A stretch of DNA of 58,454 nt, taken from Paludibacteraceae bacterium (GTDB lineage: Bacteria; Bacteroidota; Bacteroidia; Bacteroidales; Paludibacteraceae). The notes under the pieces are model-generated. The model was not told the DNA's origin. It made no database searches and saw only the letters and a program-made list of their open reading frames with translations. Position numbers and translations under genes: made by a program. Position 1 is the first letter of the stretch. Each line of letters starts with the position of its first letter. The stretch lies in NCBI GenBank assembly GCA_017962085.1, contig JAGCWA010000007.1:1-58454 (forward strand). Direction: 5' to 3'. Shown here piece by piece: positions 42,098 to 50,932 of the stretch.

Positions 42098-44275
42098 ATG
42101 AAAAATTTTAGAGCAGATTTGAAGAAATGGGTTTGCGCTTGCTTCGCCCTCATGCCTATGGTGGCTACAGCGCAGACGGTTAACGTGGACCTCAGCAAGG
42201 AGTACCAACTCATCAAGGGGTTCGGTGGCATTAACTTCCCGACATGGATCGATGACCTCTCCGCCAGCCAGCGTGAGACGGCTTTCGGTAATGACGAGGG
42301 GCAATTGGGCCTCTCCGTCCTGCGTATCCATGTGGACCCTGAGGAGAGCAACTGGAGCAAGGAGGTCGCCACGGCGCAAAACGCTGTGAAGAAGGGCGTC
42401 ACTGTATTCGCCTCCCCTTGGAGCCCGCCGTCGAGCATGTGTGAGCCTTACCAATCGTCCAAGCGTCTGAAAACGAGTTCGTACGGGGCTTACGTGCAGC
42501 ACCTGAACAAGTTCATCGATTATATGAAACAGAATGGTGTGGATCTCTACGCCATGTCCATCCAAAACGAGCCGGACTATGGTTCCGACTGGACGTGGTG
42601 GCCTTCGAACGACATGGCTACTTTCATGGCGAACTATGCGCAGGACATCAAGTGCAGGGTCATGGCGCCGGAGTCTTTCCAATACACGAAGAGCACGTCC
42701 GACCCAATCCTCAACAACTCCAAGGCGCTCGCCAACTTGGATATCCTCGCCACACACCTCTACGGTACGCAGGTGAACCAATTCAGCTACCCGCTCTTCC
42801 AACAGAAGGGTGCGGGAAAGGAGCTCTGGATGACGGAGGTCTATTACCCGAACAGTAGCAGCGATGCGGATACTTGGCCGGAGGCGCTGGAGGTGGCGGA
42901 CCACATGACGAACGCTGTGGTGAGAGGTAATTTCCAAACCTATGTGTGGTGGTACATCCGCCGCTACTACAGTTTGATCAAGGATAACGGCAATGTCACC
43001 AAACGTGGCTATTGCTTCGCACAGTACTCTAAGTTCGTCCGCCCGGGCTTCGTCAGGGTGGACGCTACCCAGAACCCGACGAATAACGTGAATATATCCG
43101 CCTTCAAGAAGGATAACGATATCGTCCTCGTGCTCGTCAACAAGAACACGAGCTCCAAGACGCTGACCATCTCTATCCCCGGCTCGCAGATCGCCTCTTG
43201 GGAGCGGTACGTGACCAGTGGTCAGAAGAACGTGAAGAAGGAGGAGGACGTCAACGGTGGTACTTCTTTCCAAATCACTTTGGAGGCCCAGAGCGCCACG
43301 ACCCTTGTGGGCGGCGGGAAGAAGGGCACGCCGAAGGTGAGCTTCACTTCGCCTACCGCCAGCGATGACCTGGAGGCGCCCGCTACCGTCACCCTCTCCG
43401 TCGACGCGACAGACGAGGACGGCTCCATCCGCTCCGTGGCTTTCTACAATGGCGACACGAAGCTGGGCGAATCTACTTCCGCTCCTTACACCTACACGAT
43501 TGAGGGACTGAAGGAGGGTACCTACACTCTCTCCGCCGTTGCCACAGACAACGAGGGGAACGAAGGGAAATCAACCGTCACGGTGACCGTGCATGTGCCA
43601 CAAACGCCTTACAAGGGCACGCCTAGCGTTCTGCCTGGCAAGATTGAGGTGGAGGAGTATGACCTCGGCGGCAGCGGTATCGCCTACAGCGATGCGGAGG
43701 AAGAGAACAAAGGGAAGGCGAACTTCCGCACGAATGAAGGCGTGGACGTGGAAAAATGCGGTGATGGCATGGCTATCGGTTACACCAACGAAGGAGAGTG
43801 GCTCGAATATACGGTGGATGTGAAGAAGACAGACACCTACAAATGGAGCGCACGTGTCGCCTCCGGTAGTGACGGCTCCTCCTTCCACCTGATGATCGAC
43901 GGCAAGGAAATCACCTCAACCATTAAAGTACCTAACGGAGGCGATTGGGACACCTATACCGTCATAGAGGGCAAGACCTCGCAGATAGAGGAGGGCACGC
44001 ACGTCCTCAAGCTTGTCATCGACGGTAACTATGCTAACGTGGACTGGCTCCAATTCGAGGCGGAGAGCGGTTTCGAATCGGGCTTGGCTAATACCGGGAA
44101 CCTGCAATCCATCCAAGGCACATTCTCCATCATAGACATGAACGGAAAGGTTTTAGGGAATATCGATATCAACCCGGGCGACGACGTATCTTTCTTGCTC
44201 CAAGCGAAAGGATTCCGCACGGGTATCTACCTCCTTTCCAACGAGGATACTTCCCTGAAGATAGAGGTGAAATAA
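42098..44275 (+). CDS. secreted GH30-family glucuronoxylanase-like enzyme with CBM6
   Basis: Exported polysaccharide hydrolase of 725 residues. The signal peptide ends near MVATAQ. The GH30 barrel and side beta-domain span about residues 28-405: IKGFGGINFPTWIDD, LSVLRIHVDP, the acid/base Glu158 in SIQNEPD, and the nucleophile Glu247 in LWMTEVYY. The words best fit the GH30 subfamily that cuts glucuronoxylan. An Ig-like domain (about 410-500; FTSPTASDDLEAPATVTLSV) is followed by a CBM6-type carbohydrate-binding module (about 515-655; GKIEVEEYDLGGSGIAYSD, IGYTNEGEWLEYTVDVKK, NYANVDWLQF). The end (FSIIDMNGKVL ... GIYLLSNEDTSLKIEVK) is a T9SS-like tail. It stands alone, with no SusCD pair next to it. 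Confidence 0.88.
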   Translation: MKNFRADLKKWVCACFALMPMVATAQTVNVDLSKEYQLIKGFGGINFPTWIDDLSASQRETAFGNDEGQLGLSVLRIHVDPEESNWSKEVATAQNAVKKGVTVFASPWSPPSSMCEPYQSSKRLKTSSYGAYVQHLNKFIDYMKQNGVDLYAMSIQNEPDYGSDWTWWPSNDMATFMANYAQDIKCRVMAPESFQYTKSTSDPILNNSKALANLDILATHLYGTQVNQFSYPLFQQKGAGKELWMTEVYYPNSSSDADTWPEALEVADHMTNAVVRGNFQTYVWWYIRRYYSLIKDNGNVTKRGYCFAQYSKFVRPGFVRVDATQNPTNNVNISAFKKDNDIVLVLVNKNTSSKTLTISIPGSQIASWERYVTSGQKNVKKEEDVNGGTSFQITLEAQSATTLVGGGKKGTPKVSFTSPTASDDLEAPATVTLSVDATDEDGSIRSVAFYNGDTKLGESTSAPYTYTIEGLKEGTYTLSAVATDNEGNEGKSTVTVTVHVPQTPYKGTPSVLPGKIEVEEYDLGGSGIAYSDAEEENKGKANFRTNEGVDVEKCGDGMAIGYTNEGEWLEYTVDVKKTDTYKWSARVASGSDGSSFHLMIDGKEITSTIKVPNGGDWDTYTVIEGKTSQIEEGTHVLKLVIDGNYANVDWLQFEAESGFESGLANTGNLQSIQGTFSIIDMNGKVLGNIDINPGDDVSFLLQAKGFRTGIYLLSNEDTSLKIEVK

Positions 44276-44300
44276 GTGTGTATTATTATGCTATGAAAAT

Positions 44301-44332
44301 TATGGGGGCGCCAATGATTTGACGCCCCCATA
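44301..44332. terminator. bidirectional terminator between the GH30 gene and metE
   Basis: Perfect 10-bp stem TATGGGGGCG (44301-44310) and CGCCCCCATA (44323-44332) with a 12-base loop, between convergent genes. It is flanked by A/T-rich sequence on both sides but has no long T-run. Confidence 0.8.
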
Positions 44333-44391
44333 GATTTTCCCACTATTAAGATGGGTCCAACTCAACGGTAGAATGGTATGATGGTATTGAA

Positions 44392-46659
44392 TTATTCTTT
44401 CCGTAGTCTCTCCGCCGCCTCCACAAGGTTCTTGAGGCTTGCGGTCGTCTCCGTTTCGCCACGCGTCTTGAGTCCACAGTCTGGGTTCACCCATACGTTC
44501 TCCTTGTCGACCTTGGCGATGATCTTGTGCAAGGCATCGACGATCTCCTCCACCGACGGAACGCGCGGAGAGTGGATGTCGTAAACGCCCGGACCCACCT
44601 GCGTGCGGAAGTTCGACTCCTTGATAGCATCCAACAATTTGAGGTCGGAACGGCTCGCCTCGAAGGTGATCACATCCGCATCCATTGCGTCGATGTCCTT
44701 GATGATGTCACCGAACTCGCTGTAGCACATGTGCGTGTGGATCTGCGTCTCCGGCTTCACCTTGGCGTGCACTAGGCGGAAGGCAGGAATCGCCCAATCC
44801 AGGTATTCGCTGTGCCAATCGCTCTTCCGCAACGGAAGCTTCTCACGAAGGGCAGCCTCGTCGATTTGGATGATCTTGATACCGTTCTTCTCGAGGTCAA
44901 GCACCTCGTCACGGATGGCGAGACCGATCTGTTGCGCCTGCTCCTTCAGGGAGACATCCTCGCGTGGGAACGACCAGTTCAGGATGGTAACAGGACCCGT
45001 GAGCATTCCCTTGACCGGCTTGTTGGTCTTGCTCTGCGCGAAAACAGACCATTCCACCGTGATGGGTGCGCTACGATGAACGTCACCCCACACTACCGGT
45101 GGCTTAACGCAACGTGTGCCGTAGCTCTGCACCCATGCGTTCTGGGTGAAGATGAAGCCGTCCAGGTTATTACCGAAGTACTCCACCATGTCGTTGCGTT
45201 CAAACTCGCCGTGCACCAAGACATCCAGTCCGAGACGCTCCTGCAGTGCGATGCACTCGGCAATCTTCTTGCGGTTGAACTCCTTGTATTGCTCGGCCGA
45301 GATAGAACCCTTCTTGAAGGCGGCTCTATTGGCGCGCACGTCCGCCGTCTGCGGGAAGGAACCGATGGTCGTAGTAGGGTACGGCGGCAGTTTGAAGACA
45401 TCCTTCTGGATCTTCTTGCGCTCGCCTCGCTCCGGCAGACGGGTGAAGTCGGCTTCGGACAACTTGCTAAGTGCTTGTTGAACACTGCTGTTCTTCTGGA
45501 CGCGCTCCTCTCCGAAAAGAGCTTTGTTCTGTTTGCGTTTTCCTTCGTCCTGGCTCGCGAGGTCGCTGAGCTCGACGATCTTCTCCTCCGCGAAGGCAAG
45601 GTGCTTTTTGATGCTCTCCGACAGTATATTCTCGGAATCCACTGTGTACGGAACATGCAGCAATGAGCAGGAGGTGCCTATCACGATGTTCTGTGGGTCA
45701 ACATATTCCCCAATCTTTCCTAATATTGCGTTCTTCTTCTCGTATTCGCTTCGCCAGATGTTCTTTCCGTTCACCACACCCGCGAATAGAATCGTGTTCT
45801 TTGGGAAGCCTGATTTCAGGAGGTCAAGCGTCTTCTTCCCTTCGATGAAGTCCAGGCCGATACCATCGAAGCCTAGGGAAGTCAGTTCGGCGTACACGTC
45901 GCGCACGTCCCCGAAATAGGTCTGCAACGAAACCTTCAACCCAGCCGCATGGATCTTACCCACGAGGGTCACGTAGATCTTTTTGAAAAGGCTCTTCTCC
46001 TTCTCGCTCATGTCGAAGACGAGCGCAGGCTCCGCGATGGAGATCCATTCCGCACCCGCCTTGCGGAGCTGCTCGGCGAGTTGCGCATAGGCGTTAAGGG
46101 CGCCCTCCACGAAATCCTCCGCCTTCAAGCCTGCGCTGTAGTTCGATAGGCGCAGGAAGGTGTAGATTCCGATGAGGCTCGGAACCGTCTGTATGCCGGC
46201 CGCCTTCGCTTCGTTGTACTCGAAGAGAGGCTTAGGGTTGCTGGCGAGTTGGATCTTCGTTTGTCCGTCAATCGAAGGCACGATGCAGTGGTAGTTGGTG
46301 TTGAACCACTTCTTCATAGGAAGCGCCTTCACGTCGCCCTTCGCACCCTGATATCCGTGCGCCACAGCGAAATAGGTCTCCAGATCGCTGAGGTTCAGTT
46401 GTTTGTACCTGTCAGGAATGACGCTGAGCAAAAATGCGGTGTCAAGCAGATTGTCATAAAAAGAGAAGTCGTTCGAAGGGATGAACGAGATGCCAGCCTC
46501 CCGTTGCTTCTCCCAGCCATATAAGCGTATTGCTGCGGCTGTCTTCTTTAGCTCTTCCTCAGAGATCTCTCCCTTGAAGAACTTTTCGCTCGCGAATTTG
46601 AGTTCGCGGTTCTTCCCGATGCGTGGGAATCCAATTACTGATGTTTTTTTCAATGTCAT
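44392..46659 (-). CDS. metE: cobalamin-independent methionine synthase (5-methyltetrahydropteroyltriglutamate-homocysteine methyltransferase)
   Basis: Transfers a methyl group from 5-methyltetrahydropteroyltriglutamate to homocysteine to make methionine without B12. The 755-residue length is normal. The N-terminal repeat begins SVIGFPRIGKNRELKFASEK, and FNTNYHCIVPSI is the folate-side word. The C-terminal catalytic half has PTTTIGSFPQTADVR, HGEFERNDMVEYFG, IQIDEAALREKLPL and the zinc ligands in IHTHMCYSEF (His, Cys) and VNPDCGLKTRG (Cys). It is divergent from a LysR-type gene across a 119-bp gap. On the minus strand GAACTTTG near 46695 is a possible -7 box. Confidence 0.97.
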   Translation of the reverse strand: MTLKKTSVIGFPRIGKNRELKFASEKFFKGEISEEELKKTAAAIRLYGWEKQREAGISFIPSNDFSFYDNLLDTAFLLSVIPDRYKQLNLSDLETYFAVAHGYQGAKGDVKALPMKKWFNTNYHCIVPSIDGQTKIQLASNPKPLFEYNEAKAAGIQTVPSLIGIYTFLRLSNYSAGLKAEDFVEGALNAYAQLAEQLRKAGAEWISIAEPALVFDMSEKEKSLFKKIYVTLVGKIHAAGLKVSLQTYFGDVRDVYAELTSLGFDGIGLDFIEGKKTLDLLKSGFPKNTILFAGVVNGKNIWRSEYEKKNAILGKIGEYVDPQNIVIGTSCSLLHVPYTVDSENILSESIKKHLAFAEEKIVELSDLASQDEGKRKQNKALFGEERVQKNSSVQQALSKLSEADFTRLPERGERKKIQKDVFKLPPYPTTTIGSFPQTADVRANRAAFKKGSISAEQYKEFNRKKIAECIALQERLGLDVLVHGEFERNDMVEYFGNNLDGFIFTQNAWVQSYGTRCVKPPVVWGDVHRSAPITVEWSVFAQSKTNKPVKGMLTGPVTILNWSFPREDVSLKEQAQQIGLAIRDEVLDLEKNGIKIIQIDEAALREKLPLRKSDWHSEYLDWAIPAFRLVHAKVKPETQIHTHMCYSEFGDIIKDIDAMDADVITFEASRSDLKLLDAIKESNFRTQVGPGVYDIHSPRVPSVEEIVDALHKIIAKVDKENVWVNPDCGLKTRGETETTASLKNLVEAAERLRKE

Positions 46660-46746
46660 ATGTTCTTTCTTTTAGTTTTATTTTGTTTTTTGCAAAGTTC
46701 TGTCTTTTTTTGCAATCGGGAAAATACTAATTTTTGTACGTTGGCG

Positions 46747-46761
46747 ATAGGTTTTTCCTAT
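46747..46761. promoter_or_regulatory. LysR-type operator (T-N11-A) between metE and the regulator gene
   Basis: ATAGG-TTTTT-CCTAT is a perfect inverted repeat containing TAGGTTTTTCCTA, an exact T-N11-A LysR box. It ends 17 bp before the regulator ATG, so it probably mediates autoregulation and shared control of metE. Confidence 0.65.
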
Positions 46762-46778
46762 GATAAGAAAATAGATTT

Positions 46779-47684
46779 ATGACTTTACAACAGTTGAAAT
46801 ATGTTGTCGCGGTGGCTGACACGCGCAACATAACGGAGGCCGCCAAGCGGGTCTTCATCTCTCAGCCAAGTTTGACGGCATCCATACAAGAACTTGAGAA
46901 TGAGATGAATATCGTCATCTTTAATCGTTCCAACAAAGGTGTGACCATCACCAATGAGGGGGATGAGTTCCTGTCGTACGCAAGGCAGGTGTTGGAGCAG
47001 GCTTCCCTGCTGGAGGATCGGTACAAGGGGGGAGCGGGAGGAAACACCATCTTTTCGGTCAGCTGCCAGCACTACTCGTTTGCCGTGAATGCCTTTGTGG
47101 ATGTTATCCGTGAGTTTGGCGGGGATAGCTATGATTTCACGTTGCGCGAGACGCAGACCAACGAAATCATCGATGATGTGGCGAAGATGAAGAGCGAGGT
47201 GGGGGTGCTCTATCTCTGCGGAAAGAACGAGAAGGTGTTGAGGAAGTTGCTGAAAAAGAGCAACCTGGTCTTCGAACCGTTGTTCAGCACACCGCTCCAT
47301 GTCTTCCTGTCGGTTAGGAATCCTCTTGCGCAGAAGGAGCGCATCTCGTTGTCGGACCTGAGTCCGTACCCCTACCTCACGTATGAGCAGGGCGATTTCA
47401 ACTCGTTCTACTACGCTGAGGAGCCGCTGACCGCCATCGACTTCGATTGCCCGCGCAACATCAAAGTGCGTGACCGTGCGACCCTCTTCAACCTGCTGAT
47501 CGGTCTGAACGGGTACACCATCTGTTCGGGTGTCATTAGTACTGAGTTGAACGGCCAGAACATCATCGCCAGACCCCTTGCGGTCAGTGACCAAATGACG
47601 GTCGGTGTTGTCACACGTAAAGGCGTTCCGCTTTCCCGCTATGGCACGGCCTATATCTCCGCCATCAGGAGGTATTGCATGTAA
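46779..47684 (+). CDS. LysR-family transcriptional regulator, probable regulator of metE
   Basis: A 301-residue LysR-type regulator. The N-terminal winged helix reads MTLQQLKYVVAVADTRNITE, then AAKRVFISQPSLTASIQELE. The C-terminal effector domain has the usual substrate-binding-protein fold (YLTYEQGDF, then CSGVISTELNGQNIIARPLA). Divergence from metE and the T-N11-A site between them suggest control of methionine synthesis, with homocysteine or a sulfur metabolite as a possible co-inducer as for MetR; that link is inferred. The last 22 codons (RKGVPLSRYGTAYISAIRRY and CM) recur in a remnant at 50513-50579. Confidence 0.85.
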   Translation: MTLQQLKYVVAVADTRNITEAAKRVFISQPSLTASIQELENEMNIVIFNRSNKGVTITNEGDEFLSYARQVLEQASLLEDRYKGGAGGNTIFSVSCQHYSFAVNAFVDVIREFGGDSYDFTLRETQTNEIIDDVAKMKSEVGVLYLCGKNEKVLRKLLKKSNLVFEPLFSTPLHVFLSVRNPLAQKERISLSDLSPYPYLTYEQGDFNSFYYAEEPLTAIDFDCPRNIKVRDRATLFNLLIGLNGYTICSGVISTELNGQNIIARPLAVSDQMTVGVVTRKGVPLSRYGTAYISAIRRYCM

Positions 47685-47750
47685 ATTCTATCGGAACAAG
47701 CGGAGGGATGTATTTCCTTTTTCGTTTAATTCTCGTGTCATGAGGATAAT

Positions 47751-47764
47751 TTTTCACGTGAAAA
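47751..47764. promoter_or_regulatory. perfect 14-bp palindrome in the lysR to BspA-like gap
   Basis: TTTTCACGTGAAAA lies in a 215-bp gap, about 136 bp before the 47900 ATG. It is flanked by partly complementary ATAATT and AATTAT words. It could be an operator of the downstream gene or part of a weak terminator for lysR; nothing decides between these. Confidence 0.4.
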
Positions 47765-47899
47765 CATGAATTATTCAAAAAAAAATATTATTTTGGTAAA
47801 ACTTATGGTGTGATGTCGAAAAAAACGATTCTCATTTGTTTTTCAGAGAGGTTGTGGTGTGGATATTCAAAAAACAACAAATAATACAATAGAGGGCTT

Positions 47900-50026
47900 A
47901 TGATCAAGAAATTAACATTGATGGTTGCGCTACTATGCGCCCATGCTTTTGCATTCGCAGTCAATTATCTCACTTTCACTGCGGAGGAGGACAATTCCTC
48001 GTTTTACCCTGAGTTGAAGGCTTACTTCGAAGAAAACACTGGTTTCGCGGATAACCCGCCGAGCATCCAATACTCATTGGACGATGGGCAGACATGGACC
48101 GAGTTCCAATTCCCGAAAGACGAACCGGTCGTTCTAGCGAAGAAAGGAGACAAGGCAATGTTGAGGGGGCAGAACGACAGAGGGATATCTCCCCAGTATG
48201 GGCATTATGTGCAGTTTGTCATGACAGGGGCCATTGCCGCCAGCGGAAGCGTGAATACCCTAGTCGACACAACAAAGGAACTCGAAATAGCACCTACTTT
48301 CAACTATTTATTTAAGGATTGCACCAGCTTGACGAAGGCGCCCGATCTGCCATCCACGATAGTGGATTTTGAATGTTACAAGCAAATGTTCAGCGGTTGT
48401 ACCAACTTGACGCAAGCGCCTGAACTCCCTGCCACGGAATTGTCGGTGGGTTGCTACTACGGGATGTTCAATGGATGCGCCAGCCTGACGAAGGCGCCTA
48501 AGATATTACCGGCCAAGATAGGAGAAATGAGTTGCTACGATAATATGTTTGAGGGGTGTACTAGCTTGACAAAAGCCCCTGAGCTGTTCGCTGCCGCCTT
48601 ACCTGGATATGACCATAACGCCTATATGAACATATTCAGTGGTTGCACCAATCTTTCCGAAATAACGGTGCACTTCACCGAATGGCCGGATACTTATAGT
48701 TGGGTCGCTGACGTCGCCCCTACCGGCACCTTCATCTGCCCGAAAGAATTGCCTTTGGAGTATGGCGCAAACAGAATTCCCAAGGGTTGGGCCGTGAAAC
48801 ACCTTGAGGAAACGTCGAACGGGAACTACCTCACTTTCACTGCATGGGAGGACTACTCTTCGTTCGGTATCGTAAACAAAGACAACAATGTGGACGTCCA
48901 ATATTCTTTGGATAACGGAGAGACTTGGCAAGCCCTCTCGGAAGGCGAAACAATCAGTCTACCGTATAAGGGTGATATGGCTATCCTGAGAGGAGACAAC
49001 CCGGATGGATTTTCCCGTGGAAAAGATAATTATACCTATTTCACTATGAAGGGGCGCATCGTCGCCAGCGGAAGTGTGATGAGTCTGATCGACAACAAAG
49101 GTGACAGTAAGGTTATTCCATGCGATTGGTGTTTTTATAATCTATTTACAGAATGTTCTAGCCTTATCAAGGCACCCCGATTACCTGCCACTAAATTGAC
49201 TGAGTGGTGTTACCTTGGCATGTTCAGTTATTGCGAGAATCTGGACAAAGCGCCGGAACTGCCCGCCACGGAGCTGTCGAAGGGTTGCTACTACACAATG
49301 TTTTACGGTTGCAAGAGACTTTCGAAGGTACCGGAACTGCCCGCCACGGATTTGGCTGTCGGTTGCTATGGAGCAATGTTCGGTTACACCGCTCTGGCGA
49401 AGGCGCCCGCATTGCCCGCCACGGAACTGCCCATCTATTGCTACGTGCTGATGTTCAAAGGATGCACCAACCTGACGCAAGCGCCTGAACTCCCCGCCAC
49501 GGAGTTGTCGGATGGTTGCTACTACGGGATGTTCAAAGGATGCGCCAGCTTGACACAGGCGCCGGAACTGCCCGCCAAGGATATTTCGGTCGACTCCTGT
49601 TACGTCGATATGTTCTTTGGTTGCAAAAAGCTTTCACAGCTCAAGGTGAACTTCACGACTTGGACGCCAGAGACGAAAACTTGGGTTGAGGGTGTCGCCT
49701 CGAATGGTACCTTCATTTGCCCTCGGGCTTTGGCTGAGGAATACGGGGAAGACAGGATTCCTATGGGTTGGAAAGTGCAATACATTGACGGCGAGGAACA
49801 TGTCGTTGGTGCTACAGATGTCGCTGCGGAGAAATGCTCCGTCTGGACGGAGGACCACTTCCTCTTCGTGCGAGGCGCCGAGGGCCGCATCGAGGTCTAT
49901 GACCTCAATGGTAAACTACTGCGTAGCGCACAGAGCAAGGAGAATGAGACGGTCCGCTTCGTCTTGCCTGGCAAGGGAACGTACGTTGTTAGGACTGAGG
50001 CGAAGAACGTGAAAATTTTGAATTAA
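47900..50026 (+). CDS. BspA/DUF285-like repeat protein with T9SS-type tail (708 aa)
   Basis: The signal peptide is MIKKLTLMVALLCAHAFAFA, nearly the same as that of the 14594 gene. Two modules follow (about residues 20-305 and 310-630), with about four and six 26-residue repeats; the closing words are VAPTGTFICP and IPKGW, then VASNGTFICP and IPMGW. The T9SS-type tail (LFVRGAEGRIEVYDLNGKLL ... VVRTEAKNVKILN) is present and is almost word-for-word that of the 4388 gene. A 26-bp element begins on the base after the stop, in the same orientation. The first module has looser repeats (KILPAKIGEMSCYDNMF, LPGYDHNAYMNIFSGC). Probably surface exposed. Confidence 0.85.
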   Translation: MIKKLTLMVALLCAHAFAFAVNYLTFTAEEDNSSFYPELKAYFEENTGFADNPPSIQYSLDDGQTWTEFQFPKDEPVVLAKKGDKAMLRGQNDRGISPQYGHYVQFVMTGAIAASGSVNTLVDTTKELEIAPTFNYLFKDCTSLTKAPDLPSTIVDFECYKQMFSGCTNLTQAPELPATELSVGCYYGMFNGCASLTKAPKILPAKIGEMSCYDNMFEGCTSLTKAPELFAAALPGYDHNAYMNIFSGCTNLSEITVHFTEWPDTYSWVADVAPTGTFICPKELPLEYGANRIPKGWAVKHLEETSNGNYLTFTAWEDYSSFGIVNKDNNVDVQYSLDNGETWQALSEGETISLPYKGDMAILRGDNPDGFSRGKDNYTYFTMKGRIVASGSVMSLIDNKGDSKVIPCDWCFYNLFTECSSLIKAPRLPATKLTEWCYLGMFSYCENLDKAPELPATELSKGCYYTMFYGCKRLSKVPELPATDLAVGCYGAMFGYTALAKAPALPATELPIYCYVLMFKGCTNLTQAPELPATELSDGCYYGMFKGCASLTQAPELPAKDISVDSCYVDMFFGCKKLSQLKVNFTTWTPETKTWVEGVASNGTFICPRALAEEYGEDRIPMGWKVQYIDGEEHVVGATDVAAEKCSVWTEDHFLFVRGAEGRIEVYDLNGKLLRSAQSKENETVRFVLPGKGTYVVRTEAKNVKILN

Positions 50027-50411
50027 GAAACGTTAGTTCGACGTAGTCAATTAGGGCGGGACGTGCGTATCCTTGCATGTTGCGTATATCCCAGCCCTGA
50101 AGGGGCGAAACATATATAGCCTGGGGCAACGCCCTAGGGTAATTAAGAAACGTCAGTTCAACGAAGTCAATTGGGGTGTGCGGTTTGCATGCCCCTTTTT
50201 TAATTATGAATTTTGAAACGTCAGTTCGACGTAGTCAATTAAGAATTAAGAGTTAAGGGAAGTGCGTCTCTTTTCACGCTGCGCATACCCAGCCCCAGCG
50301 GGGCGACATCCCCCAGACAGGGGTGTAAACCCCTGATGACAAACGGGTTTGGGACGTGTAGCCCTGAAGGGGCGATACATATATAGCCTAGGGCAACGCC
50401 TTAGGGAATGC
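50027..50411. repeat. repeat block: three 26-bp elements and hairpin-chain modules
   Basis: No gene. The 26-bp elements are at 50027-50052, 50147-50172 (diverged, gttcaacgaag) and 50215-50240, all plus-oriented. A partial hairpin chain (AGCCCT-GAA-GGGGC, gaaacatatatagcc, CCTGGGGC-AAC-GCCC) is at about 50090-50140. A full module is at about 50278-50405, with GCCCT-GAA-GGGGC at 50361-50373 and CCTAGGGC-AAC-GCCTTAGG near 50385-50405. Confidence 0.8.
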
Positions 50412-50480
50412 ACCATGAGGTCTCCCACCGCACCGATGCGAGGCAAATTATACCTTAACACCACCACAAAGGCAAGAAAT
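50412..50480 (-). pseudogene. remnant of the 5' end of a CapA-like gene
   Basis: Read on the minus strand, the words LPRIGAVGDLMVHS match LRIGAVGDLMMHD near the start of the intact CapA-like gene at 51702-52982. The bases just upstream (ttaaggtata, and a diverged cttcgtgg word) match the 5' flank of that gene (about 52990-53020). The signal-peptide segment between them is deleted, so this is a scar of a second copy, not a functional gene. Confidence 0.6.
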
Positions 50481-50504
50481 TTAATTGAAAAATATCTCAG
50501 GACT

Positions 50505-50579
50505 TACGCAAGGAAGGGCGTTCCGCTCTCCCGTTATGGTACGGCCTACATCTCCGCGATTCGGCGGTACTGCATGTAG
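50505..50579 (+). pseudogene. remnant of the 3' end of a LysR-family gene
   Basis: The frame encodes ARKGVPLSRYGTAYISAIRR, YCM, stop, matching the last 22 residues of the regulator at 46779-47684. By eye the differences over the last 63 bases are all synonymous. The fragment therefore came from a diverged paralogue that had been under selection, not from a fresh copy of the neighbouring gene. Confidence 0.7.
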
Positions 50580-50932
50580 AGTGTTATTATGTGTTAAAAA
50601 TATACATTTTACACCTGAAATGTAGTTGTGGTTTGAGCGGAAATAGTAACTTTGCAAACACAGATTTCTACGAGGCTCACGGAGAGTTATTACAATATAC
50701 CTTCCTCCTTGCCTCCGTGGGAGAAAAAACAAAATGCCCTCACGGAGATAAAGAGACCACGGAGAATTATTGCATTGCCCTCCCCACCGTGTACTGTATG
50801 CTTTCACTTAGATAGAACAGAGAGGGAGGGATTATTCGCTTTACGTTTCTGAAATTGTAAACAGTAAATCGTAAAATATAAATATTGTGCCCCAACAATA
50901 TCTATAAAATGGGAAAATATATGTATTTTTTA
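50580..50932. other. non-coding stretch with ctccgtgg repeat words
   Basis: No gene is supported. A -7-like TAACTTTG lies at 50647-50654. About 50665-50770 contains words such as ctcacggagag, cctccgtgggag, cacggagat and ccacggagaa in both orientations, which could form alternative hairpins and resemble dispersed repeats. A short AT-rich string (gtaaatcgtaaaatat) is at about 50862-50882. Confidence 0.45.

Noticed and set aside
41921-43273. 450-codon minus-strand open frame opposite the GH30 gene
   Set aside because: It is the antisense shadow of a gene with clear catalytic motifs. Its product is Leu/Val/Arg/His-rich low-complexity text with no family words.
46660-46778. SAM or other riboswitch upstream of metE
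   Set aside because: The gap is only 119 bp, AT-rich, and shows no aptamer-like conserved helices; the T-N11-A site explains control better.
46785-47594. 269-codon minus-strand open frame opposite the LysR gene
   Set aside because: Antisense to a gene with an intact helix-turn-helix and effector domain; no recognisable motif of its own.
50591-50852. Overlapping short frames of 66-108 codons near 50600-50850
   Set aside because: They run through ctccgtgg-type repeat words on both strands and show no protein-like composition.
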